From positions 1-20,133 of the forward strand of contig JAZRUV010000035.1 of NCBI GenBank assembly GCA_045652705.1: a stretch of DNA of 20,133 nt, in the 5' to 3' direction. The translations under genes and the position numbers were made by a program. The notes under the pieces were generated by a model. It worked only from the letters and a program-made list of their open reading frames with translations, ran no database searches and was not told the DNA's origin. The stretch's first letter is position 1; every line of letters begins with the position of its first letter. This stretch comes from UMGS1649 sp045652705. GTDB lineage: Bacteria > Bacillota > Clostridia > TANB77 > CAG-465. This document shows positions 13,535 to 20,133 of the stretch, one piece after another.

Positions 13535-14845
13535 ATGGTACAAGAAATAATATCTAATATAAATAGTTATATATGGGGATATCCATATATTTTGTTGCTT
13601 GCAATAACAAGTATATATTTAAGTATTAAATTTAAGTTCCCACATTTAAAAATTATTCTTGCAATAAAAGATATGTTTAAAAGTAAAGAAGATGGAAACA
13701 AAGATAAAATAACATCATTTAAATCACTTATGACAGTACTTGCAGGAACTTTAGGAACAGGTAATATAACAGGTGTAGCAGTAGCGCTTACAATAGGTGG
13801 AGTTGGAAGCTTGTTTTGGCTTTTTATATCTGGCGTATTTGCTATGGTTATATCTTACGTAGAAAATTTAGTTGTATTAAGGTATAGGAAAAGAGATAGA
13901 AAAAAAGGTTACTTTGGTGGTGCAATGTATGTACTAGATGAAGTACTAGATAAAAGAAGTTTAGCAATAATATTTGCTATTGTGGTAGCAATGTCAGCAG
14001 CATGTACTGGAACAATGTCACAGTCTAATTCATTAAGTTCACTTCTTAATGTAAGTATCGGAATGGATAAAGCATTAGTTGGAATAATACTTGCTATACT
14101 TACAGCATATATTGTATTTGGTGGTAAAACTAGAATTGCTAAAATTAGTAGTATAATAATACCAATATGTACCGTACTATATGTTGTGCTTTGTTTTAGT
14201 ATAATATTAGTACATAGGGAAAATGTATTACCAGGATTAAAAGAAATTGTTGTAGCAGCTTTTGGAGTTAAACAGTTTGCAGGAGGAATAGTTGGAATTA
14301 GTCTAAGTAAAATTATTGGAAAAGGATTTTCTCTTGGAATGTTTTCTAATGAAGCTGGAATGGGAAGTGCACCAATATTTACAGCAACGGTTGAAGAACA
14401 GGATATAGACACTCAATCTAAAATTGCTGCAACAAGTGTAGTTATAGATACAATAATTTTGTGTATGCTAACAGGCATAACTATAGTAAGTACAGGAATG
14501 TATAATATACCAGATGTAGGAGTTATGCTAAATAGTGTATTTGGTACAGTTCCGTTTGGCAATGTAATACTAAATATTTGTATGGTGTTTTTTGTTGTTT
14601 CTACAATACCTTGTTGGGAATATTATGGAGAAGAGGCAATAAAGTATTTGTTTAAATCCAATATTGCAATATATCTTTTTAGGATATTATATGTAATAGG
14701 AATATTTTTTGGAAGTATAATGGTAGTAGAAGTTGTTTTTGATTTGTCTGGTATAGCTAATGCAATAATGACTTTACCAAACCTTTATATGATATACACG
14801 TGCTTGAAAATAGACAAAAGCATTTACAAATCTTCAAAACTGTGA
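13535..14845 (+). CDS. AGCS-family amino acid (alanine/glycine):cation symporter
   Basis: This 436-residue integral membrane protein has about ten hydrophobic helices and the family hallmarks: GTLGTGNITGVA (71-82), a GGAMYVL motif near 130 matching GGPMYYL, and SNEAGMGSAP (271-280). AGCS carriers import alanine, glycine or related amino acids with Na+ or H+. The usual Pro in GGPMYY is Ala here, and the protein is slightly shorter than the usual 450-490. The ATG at 13535 lacks a purine-rich ribosome binding site; the nearest, AAGGGG, is about 35 bases upstream, so translation may be weak or the 5' end unusual. A 51-codon gene follows after 22 bases. Confidence 0.9.
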   Translation: MVQEIISNINSYIWGYPYILLLAITSIYLSIKFKFPHLKIILAIKDMFKSKEDGNKDKITSFKSLMTVLAGTLGTGNITGVAVALTIGGVGSLFWLFISGVFAMVISYVENLVVLRYRKRDRKKGYFGGAMYVLDEVLDKRSLAIIFAIVVAMSAACTGTMSQSNSLSSLLNVSIGMDKALVGIILAILTAYIVFGGKTRIAKISSIIIPICTVLYVVLCFSIILVHRENVLPGLKEIVVAAFGVKQFAGGIVGISLSKIIGKGFSLGMFSNEAGMGSAPIFTATVEEQDIDTQSKIAATSVVIDTIILCMLTGITIVSTGMYNIPDVGVMLNSVFGTVPFGNVILNICMVFFVVSTIPCWEYYGEEAIKYLFKSNIAIYLFRILYVIGIFFGSIMVVEVVFDLSGIANAIMTLPNLYMIYTCLKIDKSIYKSSKL

Positions 14846-14867
14846 TAGAATAATGCTGGTGATAGTT

Positions 14868-15023
14868 ATGCTATTTGAAAAGAAAAACACAGAGCCTGAA
14901 ACAAACTATAATGAGCTAAGACAAGAGCTAGAATATAAAAGTAAATTTGGTTTTTTAGATGAATTAAAAAGTTCTGTTAGAACAGATGAAGAGTATGCAA
15001 AATTTAAAGGATATATAGATTAA
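14868..15023 (+). CDS. Small 51-residue charged protein after the symporter
   Basis: The frame reads MLFEKKNTEPETNY..., through ELRQELEYKSK and GFLDELKSSVRTDEEYAKF, to GYID and TAA. It is one-third Glu, Lys and Asp and should be mostly helical. The SD-like GGTGATAG lies 5 bases before the ATG at 14868; in-frame ATG 14853 and GTG 14859 are alternatives. It starts 22 bases after the symporter stop, so co-transcription is likely. The codon use and lack of hydrophobic runs fit a real protein. I do not recognise a family. It may be an accessory peptide of the symporter, but only position suggests this. Confidence 0.6.
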   Translation: MLFEKKNTEPETNYNELRQELEYKSKFGFLDELKSSVRTDEEYAKFKGYID

Positions 15024-15087
15024 ATACGATGTATATTAGTACATTATATAAATTTAATAGATATTTTGAAAAAAATAAAAAAAAGTA

Positions 15088-15115
15088 TTGACAATTTTTC
15101 AAAATAATATATAAT
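15088..15115 (+). promoter_or_regulatory. Consensus sigma-A promoter of the tRNA-Gly gene
   Basis: TTGACA (15088-15093) and TATAAT (15110-15115) are 16 bases apart and 17 bases before the tRNA, with perfect hexamers as expected for stable-RNA genes. Confidence 0.85.
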
Positions 15116-15131
15116 ATATATCGTAGCGAAT

Positions 15132-15205
<74 letters not shown>

Positions 15206-15214
15206 TTTTTTTTT

Positions 15215-15237
15215 AGGCTCCCTTTTGGGAGCCTTTT
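15215..15237 (+). terminator. Terminator of the tRNA-Gly gene
   Basis: AGGCTCCC (15215-15222) pairs with GGGAGCCT (15227-15234) around loop TTTT, with T both before (15206-15214) and after. Confidence 0.93.
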
Positions 15238-15310
15238 GCATAAAAGAGAAAATTTAAACAAAAAGATATGATTTTTAGTTAAATTAAGTAAAAACAAAGT
15301 GTAAAAATGT

Positions 15311-15348
15311 AAAAAAGCATCGTTTTTTTTTAAAACGATGCTTTTTTT
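15311..15348. terminator. Second strong hairpin terminator with no gene attached
   Basis: AAAAAAGCATCGTTTT (15311-15326) and AAAACGATGCTTTTTT (15332-15347) are a perfect 16-bp stem with a T run; it would work on either strand. The 73 bases before it (15238-15310) and 76 after it (15349-15424) hold no gene that I can see. Confidence 0.8.
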
Positions 15349-15424
15349 AAATGTTAAATATAATTAAAACAATACAATGTTAACTTATATAAATAAGTTT
15401 AATTAATATATTAAAATGATAACA

Positions 15425-15452
15425 TTGAAATTTACATAAAATGTGATATAAT
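15425..15452 (+). promoter_or_regulatory. Promoter of the DUF1737-like gene (extended -10)
   Basis: TTGAAA (15425-15430) and TATAAT (15447-15452) are 16 bases apart, with the extended -10 TGTGATATAAT. Confidence 0.8.
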
Positions 15453-15503
15453 AAATATGATATTAATTTAATAACCTCAAAAATAATTTAGGAGGGCGAC
15501 AAT

Positions 15504-15734
15504 ATGGAATACAAAATAGTGACTGTTGAGCAAAGCGATTTGGATCTTGCACAAGAATTACTTATGCAAGAGGTGAATTATCTACTAAGTCAAGGTTGGC
15601 AACTTCAGGGAGGCGTGTCTATCTCTTGCCACACGCTTTATGAGGATGAAGAATACTATAATTTAGCTCAAGCATTAGTGCGTAGAGAAGACAGAGCAGA
15701 TAAAAATAATGATGTACAAGTAACACTTTTGTAA
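15504..15734 (+). CDS. Small DUF1737-like protein
   Basis: The 76-residue protein matches the DUF1737 pattern: an opening strand MEYKIVTVE, a helix ending in VNYLLSQGWQLQGGVSIS, and a closing segment with YNLAQALVRRE. These small domains appear in many bacteria as stand-alone proteins; their function is not known. The ribosome binding site AGGAGGG is strong, and the gene is a single unit with its own extended -10 promoter and terminator, so it is probably well expressed. There is no obvious link to the neighbouring nucleotidyltransferase, which is convergent. Confidence 0.85.
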   Translation: MEYKIVTVEQSDLDLAQELLMQEVNYLLSQGWQLQGGVSISCHTLYEDEEYYNLAQALVRREDRADKNNDVQVTLL

Positions 15735-15780
15735 TCGTTATAAGAAGTAACATATAAGTAATTTTAAAACTGAATAACAA

Positions 15781-15813
15781 CAACGGATGTCCTATTAGGG
15801 CATCCGTTGCTTT
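15781..15813 (+). terminator. Terminator between the DUF1737-like and nucleotidyltransferase genes
   Basis: CAACGGATGTCC (15781-15792) pairs with GGGCATCCGTTG (15798-15809), 12 bp with one wobble and loop TATTA, then CTTTT. The genes converge here, so it may also slow minus-strand transcription. Confidence 0.82.
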
Positions 15814-15823
15814 TGTAATAATA

Positions 15824-16417
15824 TTACTTGTTGGTCTCATCTTGTATAGCAACTCTTACAACTTGTTCCATATATGCAGGAACAGACAGAAGTTCGCGTC
15901 TTAATCTGTCATACATCTTGTGTGTCTTTTCGTCAACAAATCTGGACCAGTACTCAAAGTCATCTTTGACCAAAGCTTCTCTAAGCTTGGTTGCAGAAAT
16001 GGGAATTCTGCTACGGGGAATAACGAGTTCTGCGGTGTCCATAATGTCTTCGGGAGCAAACCAACGGCTCCGGAATTCATCGTTGCCATACACCATAAGG
16101 GAGGGAGCTTTGCGAATATGTGAACGCACATTTTGCAAAACGTATTTGCCCCAGTCAGGTGTGATGTCGTTTTCGTTGGTGAGGTCGGCAAGTTCGGTTA
16201 CGATAAGGTTATCATTGTCCCTACCGTAAATCTCGCGGATTACATCAATCCGGGTAGAAGGCGGATAAGGATTTCTAAGTGTGCCAAATTCCTGGGCAGA
16301 GCCTACCAGAATAAGAACCCGGTCACAAAGCTTATATGCGTTTTCGACCAAGGACTTATGTCCGATATGGAAATGCTGGAATCTGCCTACAACAAGACCA
16401 ATGTCATAAGGTTTCAT
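15824..16417 (-). CDS. Nicotinamide-nucleotide adenylyltransferase-like protein (NadM-type), GC-rich
   Basis: This 197-residue protein belongs to the HxGH nucleotidyltransferase superfamily. GLVVGRFQHFHIGH (7-20) has the HxGH adenylation motif (H17, H20), and ISATKLREAL (140-149) is the second nucleotide-binding motif. GRFQPxHxGH is typical of NadM/RibL-like NMN adenylyltransferases, which join NMN and ATP to make NAD; here the usual Pro is His. Sampled lines of this gene are about 45-52% G+C, against roughly 30% in its neighbours, with many CGG, CCG and GCG triplets, which suggests recent acquisition; phages often carry NadM-like genes. The ATG at 16417 follows GAAAGG. A strong extended -10 promoter lies upstream. 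The gene is a single unit. Confidence 0.85.
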   Translation of the reverse strand: MKPYDIGLVVGRFQHFHIGHKSLVENAYKLCDRVLILVGSAQEFGTLRNPYPPSTRIDVIREIYGRDNDNLIVTELADLTNENDITPDWGKYVLQNVRSHIRKAPSLMVYGNDEFRSRWFAPEDIMDTAELVIPRSRIPISATKLREALVKDDFEYWSRFVDEKTHKMYDRLRRELLSVPAYMEQVVRVAIQDETNK

Positions 16418-16469
16418 AATATTACGACCTTTCTAAATTATTATACGGTATATTTTTCTTACGGAAAGT

Positions 16470-16498
16470 ATTATATCACAGGTGGGCGTAATTTTCAA
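16470..16498 (-). promoter_or_regulatory. Promoter of the NadM-like gene (extended -10)
   Basis: On the minus strand TTGAAA (16493-16498) and TATAAT (16470-16475) are 17 bases apart, with TGTGATATAAT as extended -10. Confidence 0.8.
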
Positions 16499-16552
16499 TT
16501 TTAACTAGCATAATATATTTTAATGTAATGCATAAGTAAGGCTTATTATACG

Positions 16553-17446
16553 CTAAGAATTAATAACTTGTATGAATTCCTGTGTGCTAAAGCTTGGTAA
16601 ATAATTTTTCTTTGTTAGTACTAATAGTTTTTGAGTAGGGAATGCAGGTGTAATATTTACTTTAAATAGTTCCTTATTTTCTAATTCTCTTTGTATAAAT
16701 TCTTCTGCTGTAAATCCAACGCCTAACCCAATTTTAGCAAATTCAATTACAAGAGAGTGGCTAGAAAGCTCCATATCACTAGTAAGTTTTACATTATTTT
16801 TTTCAGCAAACTTATCTAACATTTTTCTAGAATTGCTATCTGGATGTTGAAGTAAAAGCGGATAGTTACAAATCTCTTTTAACGACAATTTTTTATCTAC
16901 GAGTTCAGGATAATTTTTGTTACATACAAAAGAATAGTTTAAATCTCTACTATAATTTATATTAAAATCTTTAAAATTATCTATACTACTTGCAATAATT
17001 GCAACGTCTAGTTTACCGTCATTTAGTTTTTTTAGAACTTCTGCTGTCATACTCGTATCAATATTAATAGTAACCTTAGGATGTTTTTTGTGAAACACTT
17101 CTAGGTATTTTACAAGAAAGTGTTTTGTAAGAGTAGAACCTATTCCAATACGAATATTACCAGTTTCTAGGGTCTTTAGACTTGTTAATCTATTTTCTCC
17201 AATTTTAATATTTTCCATAGCAGATGCTACGTGTTCAAAAAGTACGTTTCCTTCTGTAGTTAAGGTAACTCCACGTTTGTTTCTAACAAATAAAGTTGTA
17301 TCTAATAATTCTTCTAGTTTTTTAATACTCATTGTAACTGCAGGCTGTGAAATAAACAAAGCTTCAGCAGCTCTTGTTATATTTGAATATTTAGCAACAG
17401 TATAAAATATTTTATATAGTTCAAAATCTATTTCAAATTCCATCAT
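16553..17446 (-). CDS. LysR-family transcriptional regulator
   Basis: The 297-residue length and layout are standard for the LysR family. The N-terminal winged helix-turn-helix runs from about 5 to 65 (FYTVAKYSNITRAAEAL, SQPAVTMSIKKLEE, LFVRNKRGVTLTTEG). A linker helix and a two-lobed periplasmic-binding-like effector domain follow (about 92-297). The ATG at 17446 follows AAGGAGAG; the next codon is also ATG. LysR proteins are often divergent from their target, and here the divergent genes are coaE-coaD-PHP-nadK with fully overlapping promoters. The coa operon is thus a candidate target besides the regulator itself, but the inducer and true target cannot be read from the sequence. Confidence 0.93.
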   Translation of the reverse strand: MMEFEIDFELYKIFYTVAKYSNITRAAEALFISQPAVTMSIKKLEELLDTTLFVRNKRGVTLTTEGNVLFEHVASAMENIKIGENRLTSLKTLETGNIRIGIGSTLTKHFLVKYLEVFHKKHPKVTINIDTSMTAEVLKKLNDGKLDVAIIASSIDNFKDFNINYSRDLNYSFVCNKNYPELVDKKLSLKEICNYPLLLQHPDSNSRKMLDKFAEKNNVKLTSDMELSSHSLVIEFAKIGLGVGFTAEEFIQRELENKELFKVNITPAFPTQKLLVLTKKNYLPSFSTQEFIQVINS

Positions 17447-17481
17447 AATCTCTCCTTATTATACACATAAATAATATATAT

Positions 17482-17510
17482 TTTAATTATATCACCTTCT
17501 GTGGTATAAT
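17482..17510 (+). promoter_or_regulatory. coaE promoter with extended -10 and very short leader
   Basis: TGTGGTATAAT ends at 17510 (TATAAT 17505-17510). A poor -35, TTTAAT (17482-17487), lies 17 bases before. A start near 17517 would put the ribosome binding site at the very 5' end of the RNA. Confidence 0.6.
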
Positions 17511-17514
17511 ACAA
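17486..17514 (-). promoter_or_regulatory. LysR gene promoter overlapping the coaE promoter
   Basis: On the minus strand TTGTAT (17509-17514) and TATAAT (17486-17491) are 17 bases apart, with extended -10 TGATATAAT. It occupies the same bases as the coaE promoter on the other strand. Confidence 0.65.
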
Positions 17515-17528
17515 GCGAGGTGAGAAAT

Positions 17529-18107
17529 ATGCTGATTGGACTAATGGGCAAATCAGGAAGCGGTAAATCTTTAATAAGCAAACTGCTAAAAGAATTAGAT
17601 GATAGAGTACAAGTTATAGATATAGATAAAATTGGTCATCAGTCACATAATGACCCTGACGTTAGAACAAAGCTTAGAGCTTATTTTGGTGATAGCATAT
17701 TTGACTCTGATGGTAGCGTAAACAGAAAAGCATTAGGAAAAATCGTTTTTAGTGATAAGTCAAAAATGCAACTTTTGTATGATGCTACTTATAGCTATAT
17801 GGTAGAGAGAATAGATAGTCTGATTACAAGCGGGCAAATAACAATTTTAGACTATGCTTTACTGCCACTTACCAAATATTTCGAACTTTGTGATATTAAA
17901 ATTCTTGTAGAAACTCCTCTTAACGTAAGATGCGAAAGAGTAGTAGTAAGAGACAACATCTCTAAGGAAAAATATGAGGCAAGAGATGCAAATAGCGTAG
18001 ACTATACAGAGTACGCTTTTGACTACACAATACAAAATAATTCTGACGAGCAATATTTACGAAAGGTAGTAGGTGAAATTTATGAAAAAAGCATTGTATC
18101 CGGGTAG
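17529..18107 (+). CDS. coaE: Dephospho-CoA kinase
   Basis: CoaE phosphorylates the 3'-hydroxyl of dephospho-CoA with ATP, the last step of CoA synthesis. The P-loop is GKSGSGKS (7-14). IDIDKIGH follows as the substrate-binding Asp motif, then LDYALLPLTKYFELCD as the CoA-domain segment and NVRCERVVVRD as the lid with conserved Arg. The 192-residue length fits the family. The start is ATG 17529, 6 bases after GAGGTG, rather than the GTG at 17520, which is part of that ribosome binding site. The final 26 bases overlap coaD in another frame. It opens a compact operon of cofactor genes. Confidence 0.93.
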   Translation: MLIGLMGKSGSGKSLISKLLKELDDRVQVIDIDKIGHQSHNDPDVRTKLRAYFGDSIFDSDGSVNRKALGKIVFSDKSKMQLLYDATYSYMVERIDSLITSGQITILDYALLPLTKYFELCDIKILVETPLNVRCERVVVRDNISKEKYEARDANSVDYTEYAFDYTIQNNSDEQYLRKVVGEIYEKSIVSG

Positions 18108-18576
18108 TTTTGATCCTATCACATATGGTCATATGGATGTTGTAGACCAAGCACTTAAAATTTTCGATAAAGTAATCATCGCCGTTATGGTAAATAGCAG
18201 TAAGAACCACGGAATGTTTAACTTAGCAGAAAGAAAATCATTAATTCAAAAAATCTATAAAGATAACCCAAATGTTGAAGTAATTTTAGTAGATCACAAA
18301 GTTGCAGCTGTAGATGTAGCTATTCAAAATAGTTGTTATACAATTGTACGTGGGTTAAGAGATTTGACAGATTTTGCTGCAGAAAAACAGCTTGCGGAGA
18401 TTAACCTAATTATTGGTGAGCAAAATGTAAACACTGTTGCGCTATTTGCAAATCCGAAAAACACTACTATTTCTTCAACAAGTGTTAAGGAACTATTTTC
18501 ACTCGGAAAAAGTATTGATAGTTTTGTTCATCCAACAGTAAATGAGGCAATTGAAAATAAAGCAAAGGAGAGTTAG
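18082..18576 (+). CDS. coaD: Phosphopantetheine adenylyltransferase
   Basis: CoaD transfers AMP from ATP to 4'-phosphopantetheine to give dephospho-CoA, the substrate of CoaE. YPGSFDPITYGHMD (6-19) carries the TxGH motif (T14, H17), RGLRDLTDF is the conserved phosphate-binding loop, and ISSTSVKEL is the C-terminal ISS motif with Lys in place of the common Arg. The length, 164 residues, is typical. The ATG at 18082 is used; GTAGGTG (18069-18075) within coaE is its ribosome binding site, and the in-frame GTG at 18073 belongs to it. The start lies 26 bases inside coaE, so the two are translationally coupled. Confidence 0.95.
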   Translation: MKKALYPGSFDPITYGHMDVVDQALKIFDKVIIAVMVNSSKNHGMFNLAERKSLIQKIYKDNPNVEVILVDHKVAAVDVAIQNSCYTIVRGLRDLTDFAAEKQLAEINLIIGEQNVNTVALFANPKNTTISSTSVKELFSLGKSIDSFVHPTVNEAIENKAKES

Positions 18577-18577
18577 T

Positions 18578-19423
18578 ATGATAGACCTTCATGTTCACAC
18601 TATTTATTCTGACGGAGAACATACTCCTTTAGAAGTTTTAGATATTTGTAGTAGAAGAGGAATTTCTACTGTAGCAATTACAGACCATAACTCAATGGGG
18701 GGCTCTAGACAGGCGATAGAGAAGAATCCTTATGACAATATCAAAGTTATCTCTGGAATTGAGCTTAGTGCTCTATATGATGTAAAGGGTGCTAATTTAC
18801 ATATATTGGGCTATGGCATCGACCTATATAACAAGGAATTGAATGAAGTTACAAATGCTGTTATGGAGGATAACGTAACACGGTTAAAATCTATTGTAGA
18901 GCTTTTGAAAGAGTATTATAACTTTTCTTTCAAAGATGAAGATTTAGAGAGAATATACAGCTCAATTGGAAATATTGGCCGACCTGACATTGCAAAGCTT
19001 TGTGTAGATTACGGATATGCAACAAGTGTAGAAGAGACGTTTGCAAAATATCTTAACCCTATAGACGATAAAATCGCAAAAAGAAAAGTAGAGTTTACAG
19101 ACAAATCTGCTATAGAGTATATCTTAAAAGCTGGTGGAATTCCTTGCCTTGCTCATCCTATTGAACTGCTAATAGATATGGATGACTTGAAAGCATATAT
19201 TAGGACTCTTATGTCCTATGGGCTTGGAGCAATTGAGGTTTTCCAAAGCAAACATTCTGCAAGTTATACTAAAGACCTTTTGAATATTGCAAATGAATTT
19301 GGTCTTTTGTATAGCGCAGGTAGCGATTATCACGGACCTATTGTTACTCCAAATATTGAGATGGGATATGGAAAAAATCACAATTTGCACATTAATAGTG
19401 CGACAATACTTTCTAGGTTTTGA
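18578..19423 (+). CDS. PHP-domain metal-dependent phosphoesterase
   Basis: This 281-residue protein has all metal-ligand motifs of the PHP superfamily: HVHTIYSDG (H5, H7, D12), ITDHNS (D36, H37), GIEL (E62), HILGYG (H75), LAHP (H193) and GSDYHG (D250, H252). Related stand-alone PHP proteins such as YciV (RNase AM) hydrolyse nucleotides or short RNAs, so a role in RNA or 3',5'-bisphosphate turnover is plausible. The substrate is not shown by sequence. The ATG at 18578 follows AAAGGAGAG and lies one base after the coaD stop. An in-frame ATG at 18542, inside coaD, has no support. It is co-transcribed with coaE-coaD and nadK. Confidence 0.9.
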   Translation: MIDLHVHTIYSDGEHTPLEVLDICSRRGISTVAITDHNSMGGSRQAIEKNPYDNIKVISGIELSALYDVKGANLHILGYGIDLYNKELNEVTNAVMEDNVTRLKSIVELLKEYYNFSFKDEDLERIYSSIGNIGRPDIAKLCVDYGYATSVEETFAKYLNPIDDKIAKRKVEFTDKSAIEYILKAGGIPCLAHPIELLIDMDDLKAYIRTLMSYGLGAIEVFQSKHSASYTKDLLNIANEFGLLYSAGSDYHGPIVTPNIEMGYGKNHNLHINSATILSRF

Positions 19424-19433
19424 GGTGACAACT

Positions 19434-20133
19434 ATGTATGAACGATATGAACGGGTACAACTGTATGTAAATACTACCAAAAAAGAAGCTGTAAAACTTG
19501 CTGAAAAGGTAAGAGAAGAACTCATAAAGCAAGGCTATAAGGTTGTAGAAAAATATCCTACTATAATCATTGGCTTCGGCGGAGATGGAACTTTGTTAAA
19601 TCTCCTTAGGGAACACAACTACCAAATAGATGCAAAATACATTGGAGTGAATTGTGGAACATTGGGTTTTTTGCAACACTTTAATGTAAAAGATGTGGGT
19701 GAGTTTGTAAAAAATATTTCCCACTACAAAGAACAGACGTTGCGGTTTATTGGGTTGAATTTTATAGCAAATCATACGACACATGTATATTGTGCGCTCA
19801 ATGAATTTGTAATCCAAGATGCAGAAGACAAAACATTTAGAACTAAGGTAAGCGTAGAAGGTGAATTCCTTGAAAACTACGTAGGAAGTGGTATGATATT
19901 TTCCACACCTACTGGTTCTACTGCATTAAATCTTTCTGCGGGAGGCTGTATTGTTCATCCCCGAATGGAAACTATCCAAATTACGCCAAGAAAAGCTATT
20001 GCAAATAGCAAAATGCATTGTTTGTCTAAAAGCATTTGTATTCCAAATGAATATTCCGTCAAGCTTCAGCCAAACAGCGACAATGAGGTGAAAATTTATG
20101 CTGATGGTCAAAGAGTGTATACTGGGCCATATA
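19434..20133 (+). CDS. nadK: NAD kinase, partial (3' end outside window)
   Basis: The frame is open from ATG 19434 to the end of the window (233 residues). NAD kinase makes NADP from NAD and ATP or polyphosphate. GFGGDGTLL (47-55) is the GGDGT motif with the catalytic Asp, GVNCGTLGFL (71-80) is the next nucleotide-binding loop, NE at 123-124 is the conserved pair, and STPTGSTALNLSAGG (157-171) is the substrate-binding motif. Most bacterial enzymes have Tyr after GSTA; Leu stands there here. GAGGTG (19422-19427), overlapping the PHP stop codon, is the ribosome binding site. The usual length is about 270-300, so roughly 40-60 residues are missing. Confidence 0.93.
   Translation, partial: MYERYERVQLYVNTTKKEAVKLAEKVREELIKQGYKVVEKYPTIIIGFGGDGTLLNLLREHNYQIDAKYIGVNCGTLGFLQHFNVKDVGEFVKNISHYKEQTLRFIGLNFIANHTTHVYCALNEFVIQDAEDKTFRTKVSVEGEFLENYVGSGMIFSTPTGSTALNLSAGGCIVHPRMETIQITPRKAIANSKMHCLSKSICIPNEYSVKLQPNSDNEVKIYADGQRVYTGPY

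Noticed and set aside
15828..16229. Plus-strand frames across the NadM-like gene (also 15920-16123 and 16133-16504)
   Set aside because: They are antisense to a gene with clear HxGH and ISATKLR motifs; higher GC lowers stop codon frequency and gives spurious open frames.
18542..18577. Upstream start of the PHP gene inside coaD
   Set aside because: No ribosome binding site; AAAGGAGAG points to the ATG at 18578, where the HxH motif begins as in the family.

Overview
The window is AT-rich chromosomal DNA from a spore-forming, low-GC Gram-positive bacterium, most likely a member of the Clostridia. The evidence is a full-length SpoIIE sporulation phosphatase, Mini-ribonuclease III, strong GGAGG-type ribosome binding sites, sigma-A promoters with extended -10 boxes, and many short hairpin-plus-T-run terminators. 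I see no CRISPR array, integrase, transposase or rRNA, so this is mainly a core-genome region with a few accessory inserts.

Layout. Positions 1-2900 hold the end of a HAD-type phosphatase gene, an ABC-F ATPase with one degenerate ATP site, and a short aspartokinase whose ribosome binding site lies inside a hairpin. Positions 3000-3620 hold a RelE/ParE-type toxin-antitoxin pair on the minus strand with its own near-consensus promoter. Positions 3800-5860 hold an unrecognised membrane protein and a Cys-rich protein with a ferritin-like E/DxxH/E/ExxH metal-ligand pattern. Positions 5860-7570 (minus) form a two-gene operon: an unrecognised 203-residue protein followed by a double-SIS sugar-phosphate-binding protein. 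Positions 7670-9740 hold a membrane-anchored thioredoxin-like protein, divergent from mrnC plus a small unknown gene, followed by a Met/Cys/His-rich protein behind a sigma-K-like promoter. Positions 9920-12271 are spoIIE.

The 473-base gap after spoIIE (12272-12744) is the most unusual part. It has a near-consensus promoter at its start, a set of nested and long-range helices that looks like a structured RNA, and a second promoter with a palindrome in its spacer in front of a class I glutamine amidotransferase gene. Then come an AGCS-type amino-acid:cation symporter, a 51-codon small gene, a tRNA-Gly(TCC), a DUF1737-like protein, and a conspicuously GC-rich NadM-like nucleotidyltransferase (minus).

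The right end has a LysR regulator divergent from coaE-coaD-PHP-nadK, a tightly packed cofactor operon. CoaD and CoaE catalyse the last two steps of CoA synthesis and their genes overlap; NAD kinase runs off the end of the window. The divergent LysR and coaE promoters share the same 33 bases. Most genes are single units closed by intrinsic terminators, and several promoters carry the same extended -10 sequence, TGTGATATAAT.
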